11,388 nt of DNA from Pirellulaceae bacterium (GTDB taxonomy: Bacteria; Planctomycetota; Planctomycetia; Pirellulales; Pirellulaceae). A program made the position numbers and the translations under genes. Each line of letters opens with the position of its first letter. Within the stretch, counting starts at the first letter, position 1. Below the pieces are notes generated by a model. It did not search any database. It had not been told where the DNA came from and was given only the letters and a program-made list of their open reading frames with translations. Positions 1 through 5,646 of this stretch are shown here, piece after piece. The stretch is taken from positions 1 to 11,388 of the forward strand of contig JABDKS010000857.1 in NCBI GenBank assembly GCA_013002105.1, given 5' to 3'.

Positions 1-1
1 A

Positions 2-70
2 CTGCAACAACCGCGCTGGGGACACGACGTGATCGTGCGACGCGATCGGCGCGACCGAGCGGTCGAGTAA
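2..70 (+). CDS. Possible C-terminal end of an upstream gene (partial)
   Basis: A reading frame is open from the left edge to a TAA at 68-70 and would encode a C-terminus ending RRDRRDRAVE. Most of its codons end in G or C, as in the clear genes of this window, which is why I prefer it over the competing plus frame open to 112. A minus-strand frame starting near 108 is also open to the edge, so strand and frame are not certain. No family can be recognised from 22 residues. Confidence 0.35.
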   Translation: MQQPRWGHDVIVRRDRRDRAVE

Positions 71-208
71 ACGCAACTACGCCCGATGGCATACCGGCGG
101 ATCACCCCCCGTAAACCACCTGGTTTGGCGATTTTCAACGGTAAATGTCCGCTTTTTGCAAATCCGTGCAGGGTTCTTTCTCGACGCCAAATCGGAAGCG
201 GAGTAAAA

Positions 209-238
209 ATGGGTGTATCAACTCCCACCCATGCCTGA
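209..238 (+). CDS. Possible 9-residue leader peptide ORF
   Basis: ATG at 209 is preceded by GGAG (200-203) with 5-nt spacing and reads MGVSTPTHA before a TGA at 236-238. In this window well-placed SD sites are otherwise rare. The ORF exactly fills hairpin A and the 5' arm of hairpin B, so a translating ribosome would open A and stop inside B. That is the geometry of leader-peptide attenuation. The peptide has no run of one amino acid that would identify an effector, and so short an ORF can occur by chance. Confidence 0.25.
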   Translation: MGVSTPTHA

Positions 239-345
239 AGCCTCGGGCATGTCACTGCTGTGACGGTTTGTTATTCAGAGCGTTGTTTCACCCAGCGATC
301 TTGCTCGCGAAACAATTCTCACTCCTTTCGTCGACAATCATTTCT

Positions 346-374
346 GCGACTCGTTACCAATTGGAACGAGTCGC
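346..374. repeat. Near-perfect 29-bp palindrome
   Basis: GCGACTCGTT (346-355) and AACGAGTCGC (365-374) are perfectly complementary 10-bp arms. The centre is an A followed by CCAATTGG, itself an 8-bp palindrome, so only one base breaks the symmetry. No T-run follows on either strand, so it is not a simple intrinsic terminator. It could be the strongest stem of a structured leader or an operator for a dimeric DNA-binding protein. It lies 95 bp upstream of the GTG start at 469. Confidence 0.7.
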
Positions 375-377
375 TAG

Positions 378-422
378 CGGTTCCGAATCAGCAGTTGGTG
401 ACCGAAACCGTTTTATTTTTAT
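378..422 (+). terminator. Terminator- or attenuator-like stem with T-rich run
   Basis: CGGTT (378-382) can pair with AACCG (406-410). Directly behind it is TTTTATTTTTAT (411-422). The stem is only 5 bp with a long loop, so it is weak alone. It could end transcripts from the left, or act as a conditional terminator 46 bp before the GTG-started gene at 469. Confidence 0.35.
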
Positions 423-468
423 CTGCTTTAATTTCTCATTGTGTGTTCACACCGGAGTAGTTTTTGAC

Positions 469-1485
469 GTGGCCAAAAGCAAAGATCCACGGCTTGCAAA
501 ATCTTCCAACGAAACCTCAGACCCTGTAGAAGGATCGTCTAGCCGGTCTGCATCATCGGGTCGATCGCGGTCATCGAGTCGGTCATCGAGTCGGTCACGA
601 TCATCGAGTCGATCCAAATCACCTGCGGCGGCAACGTCCGGCCTGTCACCGTCGCCGATCGCGGATATTCCGCTTTCGGATATGCAGACACCGGTGGCCA
701 GTGGATTGAAGCAAGGGGTAGCGCGGTCTGGCCGCGAACGAATGCGCATTACTACCAGCGCGCAGCCGAAGTGGCTGAAGTCCGCCCTGATCGCTTTGGG
801 TGTGTTTGCGTTGCTATTTTTTGTGTATAGCTGTTTTAAATCGGTCAACGACACGCTGAAACAAAACCAGCGAAACGATGCGATCACCGACGTATGGCGT
901 CAGTTGTTGATAGCGAATGCCACCATCAGCGGGACACCCACGAATTTGAACGAGGACGGTGTTCCCTCGTTCCCGTTTATCAGCTTCGAAGCGTCGCGAT
1001 CAAAGTTAGACATCCATCGCAATGTTCGGCTCGCGACGGCACTACCCGGAATCCGGTCCATCGGTCTTTCGCCTGAATCGACCCGGTACATCGGCCGCGG
1101 CCATGCCGATGACTCGACCTTGAAACTCGTAGCAGCCAATTTTCGCAGTCTTGATTCGCTCAGTCTCAGCGGAACGAAAGTGACGACGCTTGAGCCCTTG
1201 GCCGATGTTCAGTTACGCGAGTTGAAAATCATCAACGCGCCGATTAAGCGAGATAAACTTGCCAGTTTGGAATTGTTGAGAACCGTTTCTGATCTGTGGA
1301 TTGGATGGGAGGCAGACATTCGCGATCCTGATCAGCAGGTTTTCGTTTCGGAGTCGTACAAGCGACGGCTGATTGAGGTGCTTGGCAGAATGCCGAATCT
1401 CAAGAACCTTTACTTGTACAACGTGACATTCACGACTGAGGAATTGAAACTCTTGCCAAATATCAACATGCGCGATCTGCGCTAG
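469..1485 (+). CDS. Arg/Ser-rich single-pass membrane protein with LRR-like exported domain
   Basis: I start this at GTG 469 (338 aa) because GGAG lies at 454-457 with 11-nt spacing. The same frame is open to an ATG at 145, but the extra 108 residues look non-coding and coincide with the hairpin-rich region. From the GTG, residues 23-51 are almost only Ser and Arg (RS/SR dipeptides), 52-75 are Pro/Ser-rich, and 104-122 form one hydrophobic helix (LIALGVFALLFFVYSCF) flanked by basic residues. By the positive-inside rule the Arg-rich tail is cytoplasmic and the C-terminal 215 residues are exported. These include leucine-rich-repeat-like stretches, such as SLDSLSLSGTKVTTLEPL followed by QLRELKI and later NLKNLYLYNV. 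The protein stops within the last LRR-like unit and may be truncated. No enzyme motif is visible; a binding or scaffolding role is inference. A terminator candidate lies at 1687. Confidence 0.72.
   Translation: MAKSKDPRLAKSSNETSDPVEGSSSRSASSGRSRSSSRSSSRSRSSSRSKSPAAATSGLSPSPIADIPLSDMQTPVASGLKQGVARSGRERMRITTSAQPKWLKSALIALGVFALLFFVYSCFKSVNDTLKQNQRNDAITDVWRQLLIANATISGTPTNLNEDGVPSFPFISFEASRSKLDIHRNVRLATALPGIRSIGLSPESTRYIGRGHADDSTLKLVAANFRSLDSLSLSGTKVTTLEPLADVQLRELKIINAPIKRDKLASLELLRTVSDLWIGWEADIRDPDQQVFVSESYKRRLIEVLGRMPNLKNLYLYNVTFTTEELKLLPNINMRDLR
571..612 (+). repeat. 12-bp tandem repeat encoding Ser/Arg tract
   Basis: TCATCGAGTCGG occurs at 571-582 and 583-594. After a 6-bp spacer (TCACGA) a one-mismatch copy follows at 601-612. 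Neighbouring bases (about 539-618) are diverged copies built from the same TCG/TCA/CGG/AGT codons. In frame it encodes the serine/arginine tract of the gene at 469. The period is a multiple of three, so copy-number change would lengthen or shorten the tract without a frameshift. Confidence 0.75.
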
Positions 1486-1497
1486 TTGGACAGCGAC

Positions 1498-1591
1498 TTT
1501 GGAATCAGAATGGCGTGTTTTCGCGTCCCGATCGCCGCACGTCCTATCTTTGGAATCAGAACGCGGTGTTTTCCCCGCCGATAGCCGCACG
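1498..1591. repeat. Imperfect direct repeat, 51-bp period
   Basis: A unit starting TTTGGAATCAGAA (1498-1541) recurs at 1549-1591 with the identical first 13 bases, then a diverged block containing GTGTTTT and a shared GCCGCACG end. The copies differ at several positions and by one base in length. They lie just behind the stop codon of the LRR-like gene. The 51-bp period equals 17 codons, so this could be decayed coding repeat or an intergenic repeat family. The 1486-1837 gap holds this repeat, a terminator-like hairpin and a short direct repeat, and no gene I can support. Confidence 0.6.
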
Positions 1592-1686
1592 GCGATCGCC
1601 GCGGTTCCTTCCGCAATCAACCGGCGCTATCGCTCACCGGCTTATGAAAACTGGCTTGTCCAGCAGCACTGTCGGAACCATTCGTC

Positions 1687-1729
1687 GGCGGCAGACGAGA
1701 GGGCTGACTGAAGTGCCGCCCTTTGTTTT
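1687..1729 (+). terminator. Intrinsic terminator candidate
   Basis: GGCGGCA (1687-1693) pairs perfectly with TGCCGCC (1714-1720), a 7-bp GC-rich stem with a 20-nt loop. CTTTGTTTT (1721-1729) follows. It is oriented to end plus-strand transcripts from the LRR-like gene, 200 bp downstream of its stop. The interrupted T-run and large loop keep confidence moderate. Confidence 0.5.
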
Positions 1730-1775
1730 GATAAGCCAATGGCAAACTTCGATGCGTGACTGGGCGGTGCTAGCG

Positions 1776-1803
1776 TGTCCCGGATGATGGGATGTCCCGG
1801 ATG
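1776..1803. repeat. Short direct repeat TGTCCCGGATG
   Basis: The 11-mer occurs identically at 1776-1786 and 1793-1803, 17 bp apart, in the convergent intergenic region just past the 3' end of the nucleoside-hydrolase-like gene. Function unknown; it may be a remnant of a larger intergenic repeat. Confidence 0.5.
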
Positions 1804-1837
1804 TTTGGACGCAGAGTCGCCCATTGATTGGTGAAAT

Positions 1838-2776
1838 TCATTCGTGTGGACGATGGACGGTGGACCAGTAGTCGGCTTTCATCCCCGGCACATCGATTCT
1901 CGAATACATCCAGATCTTGCGACGCGTGTTCTCGGGCGGTGTATCGACTTGGAGTTCGCTCGCTAGATCCGGTCGCAAGATGGCCTCGACTAGAGCCAGA
2001 TCCCACATGATCCAGCTCTTGCTGCTGCCAAATTTCTTTTTCCACTGCGCCGTCAAGTACTCTCCCAGTGGCCCCATCGATTGATGCCTGCGAAAAGTTT
2101 CATCGCGGTCAAACGTCAGGGCCTTTGACACGTCAGCCGACATGACGTGTAGAGTGAGTTTCGGTTGATTGAGCAGGAAGTCGGCCGCGTTCAAATCGCG
2201 CCGCACATTGAATTCCGACTTATTCCAAACCGACGTTTTGATATCGTACCGGAATCCCATTACAAACGCCTCGATCCGTTCTGCGATGTCCGGCGCCAGT
2301 TTGATGGCCGATGCAAGATTGGTCGATGCGCCGGTGCACACGACGTAGAGTCGATCACCCTTGGGTAACGCCCGTGCTTGGCGAATGATGAATTGAGCAG
2401 CCGGCGAATCCTTCGGATCGTCTCCTCCCCAAGGCTTTCCCATTGGTCGTTGGCTGCCGATCGGTAACGGTAGGTCTTCGCGACCAAGCAGTTTGACCAA
2501 ATCCTCGTTGATTGTCTGGCTGTTTTCGACCGAGTCGGGATCACCCAGGTAATGAAACCATTGGGCGGATGAAAGGCCGACAACGGTGAACTTGTCCTGG
2601 TTCAACATGCGAACGATCGCGTACATGTCGTCGATCTCGTTACCGGTATCGGCGTCCAAGATCAGTTTGGGACGTGGATCGCTCCTATTGGAATCCTTTC
2701 CAGGCGGATCACCCGATTGCGCGATGCTCTGCAGGCAGCATGAAATTATCAGTACGAAGACGTGGTGGCGGTGCAT
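1838..2776 (-). CDS. Exported inosine/uridine nucleoside hydrolase-like protein
   Basis: The 312-aa product matches the nucleoside hydrolase (IUNH) fold, whose members cleave the N-glycosidic bond of ribonucleosides using a Ca2+ held by an N-terminal Asp cluster. That cluster is DADTGNEIDD (D41, D43, D49, D50). Other family landmarks are CTGASTNLA (147-155), EFNVRRDLNAADF (188-200), matching the family's ligand-binding N...D loop, and WDLALVEAILRP (258-269), where D259 takes the place of the usual HD metal ligand. The start (MHRHHVFVLIISCCLQSIAQ) is a short signal peptide; IISC could be a weak lipobox. Export points to a periplasmic or surface role in nucleoside or other glycoside scavenging rather than cytosolic salvage. 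Substrate is uncertain because the motif differs from the classical DTDPGxDD. It is a single-gene unit, convergent with the LRR-like gene. Confidence 0.85.
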   Translation of the reverse strand: MHRHHVFVLIISCCLQSIAQSGDPPGKDSNRSDPRPKLILDADTGNEIDDMYAIVRMLNQDKFTVVGLSSAQWFHYLGDPDSVENSQTINEDLVKLLGREDLPLPIGSQRPMGKPWGGDDPKDSPAAQFIIRQARALPKGDRLYVVCTGASTNLASAIKLAPDIAERIEAFVMGFRYDIKTSVWNKSEFNVRRDLNAADFLLNQPKLTLHVMSADVSKALTFDRDETFRRHQSMGPLGEYLTAQWKKKFGSSKSWIMWDLALVEAILRPDLASELQVDTPPENTRRKIWMYSRIDVPGMKADYWSTVHRPHE

Positions 2777-3413
2777 TTGACTTTTTATGACTCGATGTAT
2801 CGGAATCGTTGCTCAGTAATCGAGCGATTATACGTGGTTGTGTACTCTCGTTGGATGTTCCCTGCGGGCTCGGATCCGTTTGCGACGCAACGGACCCCCT
2901 GCTCGGCACGCTGGAGTCGTCCACTTTTCGGTGCAGCACGAGCGAAGTCGCGACCGGTCGTTCCGCAGAAAGCAAATCGCGAGAACTTTTTTTCGTCCAA
3001 GGTGACGGTCATTGCTCGCCGACCAGGGAAACGATTTGTGCAACGACGCATGATGCGGGATATCCGTCACGGCGAAGTCGGCAAACCCTCGTTGCGAAAT
3101 GTTTTTGTCGTTAAACCGAACAGACCCGGCACGTTGGCTTGGCGTAACCATGACAACTGGGTGAAATTTTTCGGCACTGTCTCCGAAATGATGGTACTCG
3201 TTTGATGTGGAAATATTTGCATAGGCGAAGTGCTTGCGCAGATCGGCTCCGGCAATTGCCCAGGCCAGATCCCAGCGAGCGAATGACACACCCCTGACGT
3301 TGTGTTGACAGGTTTGTCTGTCTGCGAATGGACCACGTCGATTCTTGTATGAGATCGACTGAATAAATTCGAAATATGTCCGAACTGACTCGGGCATTAA
3401 TAAAGGTAAAAGT
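2777..3413. other. 640-bp intergenic region without an accepted gene
   Basis: This lies between the start of the nucleoside-hydrolase-like gene and that of the GGDEF-EAL gene, so it must carry promoters for both. Several frames are open on both strands (plus, ending 3205; minus, spanning 2828-3466), but none has an SD, a recognisable motif or a clear coding signature. The most protein-like stretch is the plus-frame end at about 3052-3205, which contains WRNHDNWVKFFG. Small hairpins are GACAG/CTGTC (3307-3311/3318-3322) and GTCGAT/ATCGAC (3337-3342/3354-3359). I saw no c-di-GMP riboswitch signature. It may be an interspersed repeat, a decayed gene or plain regulatory DNA. Confidence 0.5.
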
Positions 3414-5588
3414 ATGACGACGGGGCAAATCTTAGAACCGCTATCCGTATCGTTCTCGACCGGCATGATGACGCGTCCTGCACCATCGACGAAGTCGACG
3501 GCGAATATCGCAGACGTGGCGAATCAACGTGTGCTAATCGTGGATGACGATCGCGCTATCCGAGTCGTTCTAAAGCGTGCGCTGTCACCGTTAAACGTCG
3601 ATGCGGATCAGGCGAGCAGCGGAACGGAAGCTCTACAGATGATCGCGCGTGATAAGTACGATCTCGTCTTGCTGGATATCTCCATGCCGGGAATGGGCGG
3701 GTTCGAGACGCTGGAAGTGATCCGGTCGTCTGCCAGTCAAGACGACCTGCCCGTGATCATGGTGACGGCGGCGAGCGATCGCGAAACGGAGATTAAAGCG
3801 CTCCGGTGCGGTGCCAACGATCATTTGACAAAGCCACTAGACGATGCAATCGCTGCGGCGAGAGTTCAAACACACCTGAAAATGGTTTCGGCTCGCGACG
3901 AGCTGAAGCGATGCAACGAACGTTTTGAACTTGCCACAAAAGGGTCCGATGCCGGCATTTGGGACTGGGACTTGGTCAGCGGCGAAGTCTACTATTCACC
4001 TCGCTGGAAAGCGATCCTGGGGCTCTCTGCGGACAGCAATGTTCGTCAGGGCGAAGACATGTTCGGGCGCTTTCACCCCGAAGATGTTGCTGCTGCTAGA
4101 GAAGAACTTCGGCGACATTTGGACGGAGAAATTCCTCACTTTGAGACCGAAGTTCGAGTTCGACACGAAACGAAAAGCTACCGATGGATGTTGTGCCGAG
4201 GGTTGGCAGTCAGAGGGCCCGGGGGAGTTCCGAATCGCATTTCCGGGGCTTTGATTGACATCACCCGCAACAAAGTCGCTGACGCGTTGACCGGATTACC
4301 TAATCAACTGCAATTCAATGACAATGTGGATCGTTGCTTTGACCGGTTCAAACGAGAGCCCAGCGATCTATTCTGCGTCATGTATCTGGATGTTGATAAT
4401 TTCAAGATGGTCAACGACAGTTACGGACATCAGGCTGGTGATCGATATCTGATTGACGTCGGAGCTCGAATTCAGCAATCGCTTCGTACTTGCGATTCCG
4501 CCATGGCCAGACTCGGTGGCGACGAATTCGCAGTACTGGTGCAGGATATTCGCGACTCCGAAGCAACCGCTCGAATCGCGACGCGAATTCTCAATTCGCT
4601 CAAGGAACCGATCACGTTGGACTGTGGTTCAAAGATCCGGGCAGGTGTAAGCATTGGCATCTCAATCGCATCGGATCGATGCAAGATCAAAGATGACTTG
4701 CTGCGCGAGGCCGACACCGCCATGTTCGAAGCGAAGTCGCGGGGCAAGAACTGCTACAGCGTTTATGATCCGAGAATGCACGCACAGGTACGCGAACGAC
4801 TGACAATCGAAAATGATCTCCACACGGCTATTGAGCGTGATGAACTAGTACTCCATTACCAGCCGATCGTCGAACTGCCGCATGGAAATGTGGTGGGTGT
4901 CGAGGCGTTGGCTCGTTGGAATCATCCCACCCGTGGGCTGGTTAGTCCGTTGGAGTTTATTCCTGTCGCTGAGGACACCGGAATCATTGTGCCGATCGGT
5001 CAGTGGGTGATCCGCGAAGCGTGCCGAACGCTCGCTGTCTGGCAAGCACGCAGCAAAGGGTTTGAAACGCTCAAGCTGAATCTGAATGTTTCCGCAATTC
5101 AATTTCGTGACCCTGAATTGGTATCGACCGTCCGCGAGGCTGTCCAGGAGAATGGGCTGCAACCCGGGCAACTCGGACTAGAGATCACCGAGAGCTTGTT
5201 GATGGATCGCCCCGATGCCGCAGCATTATTGCTGGGTGAACTACGATCGTTTGGAGTTCGGATTGCAATCGACGACTTTGGTACCGGATTTTCGTCCTTG
5301 TCGAGTCTTCGTCACTACCCCTTGGACGATATCAAAATCGATCGATCATTTGTCAATCGTATCGACGTGGATTCCAACTTGGCCATCGTTCGCGCGATCC
5401 GCGGTCTGGCTGATGGGCTGAGCCTGAAAATTGTCGCCGAAGGGATCGAAACTCGTTCGCAATTGCAAAAATTGTGTAGTGCTGGATGCCAGTTCGGCCA
5501 AGGATTCTATTTTTGCCGACCAATCCCAGGTGATGAATTGGCGAACCGACTATCGGCCACCAAGTTTAACTTGCTGCCATTGGAATAA
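3414..5588 (+). CDS. REC-PAS-GGDEF-EAL c-di-GMP turnover protein
   Basis: The start is supported by AAAGG at 3402-3406. The 724 residues hold four domains. A response-regulator receiver (about 39-157) has acidic D44-D46, phospho-acceptor D88 (LLDIS), T118 and K140. A PAS fold (about 170-286) begins FELATKGSDAGIWDWD. The GGDEF cyclase domain (about 290-450) has LDVDNFKMVND and intact GGDEF (368-372). The EAL phosphodiesterase domain (about 465-715) has EAL (497-499), N558, E590/E593, DDFGTG (620-625), K641, D643, E676 and E679. All positions expected for catalysis in both c-di-GMP domains are present, so it may make pGpG from c-di-GMP and c-di-GMP from GTP, switched by phosphorylation and the PAS ligand. 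A possible product-inhibition site RTCD (358-361) sits one residue further from GGDEF than usual. There is no membrane segment, so it is cytosolic. No histidine kinase lies nearby; the partner is unknown. Confidence 0.95.
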   Translation: MTTGQILEPLSVSFSTGMMTRPAPSTKSTANIADVANQRVLIVDDDRAIRVVLKRALSPLNVDADQASSGTEALQMIARDKYDLVLLDISMPGMGGFETLEVIRSSASQDDLPVIMVTAASDRETEIKALRCGANDHLTKPLDDAIAAARVQTHLKMVSARDELKRCNERFELATKGSDAGIWDWDLVSGEVYYSPRWKAILGLSADSNVRQGEDMFGRFHPEDVAAAREELRRHLDGEIPHFETEVRVRHETKSYRWMLCRGLAVRGPGGVPNRISGALIDITRNKVADALTGLPNQLQFNDNVDRCFDRFKREPSDLFCVMYLDVDNFKMVNDSYGHQAGDRYLIDVGARIQQSLRTCDSAMARLGGDEFAVLVQDIRDSEATARIATRILNSLKEPITLDCGSKIRAGVSIGISIASDRCKIKDDLLREADTAMFEAKSRGKNCYSVYDPRMHAQVRERLTIENDLHTAIERDELVLHYQPIVELPHGNVVGVEALARWNHPTRGLVSPLEFIPVAEDTGIIVPIGQWVIREACRTLAVWQARSKGFETLKLNLNVSAIQFRDPELVSTVREAVQENGLQPGQLGLEITESLLMDRPDAAALLLGELRSFGVRIAIDDFGTGFSSLSSLRHYPLDDIKIDRSFVNRIDVDSNLAIVRAIRGLADGLSLKIVAEGIETRSQLQKLCSAGCQFGQGFYFCRPIPGDELANRLSATKFNLLPLE

Positions 5589-5646
5589 TCGACGGGTACC
5601 GCCAAGCAGTTCTAAGCAAGCGACGCAAGTCCGCGCCGGAAAACTG

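Larger units (their letters stand above)
209..422 (+). ncRNA. Candidate structured RNA or regulatory leader
   Basis: This gene-poor stretch holds a dense series of inverted repeats that I paired by eye. Hairpin A pairs ATGGGTG (209-215) with CACCCAT (226-232). Hairpin B pairs ATGCCTGA (231-238) with TCGGGCAT (243-250) over a 4-nt loop, with one G-U pair. Hairpin C pairs GTCAC (251-255) with GTGAC (260-264), also over a 4-nt loop. A and B share two bases, and B and C abut. Hairpin D pairs TTGTTTC (283-289) with GAAACAA (309-315), and inside it GCGA (295-298) with TCGC (305-308), leaving a 5-nt bulge. A 29-bp palindrome (346-374) and a stem plus T-rich run (378-422) follow. I recognise no known riboswitch or RNA family. 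The plus strand is favoured by the T-rich end and by the gene starting at 469. It could be a leader, a separate small RNA, or a set of protein-binding dyads. Confidence 0.4.

Noticed and set aside
145..468. N-terminal extension of the LRR-like gene to ATG 145
   Set aside because: The extra 108 residues are unlike a protein domain, lie over the hairpin-rich region, and a GTG at 469 has a suitable SD.
447..887. Minus-strand frame with Asp/Arg repeats (RLDDRDRLDD)
   Set aside because: It is the reverse complement of the Ser/Arg repeat and has no independent support.
3280..3413. c-di-GMP riboswitch in front of the GGDEF-EAL gene
   Set aside because: The conserved GEMM elements are absent; only two short hairpins are visible.
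2828..3466. Minus-strand frame of 212 aa upstream of the GGDEF-EAL gene
   Set aside because: No motif, no SD, and it runs into the start of the well-supported plus-strand gene; kept only as part of the unexplained region.
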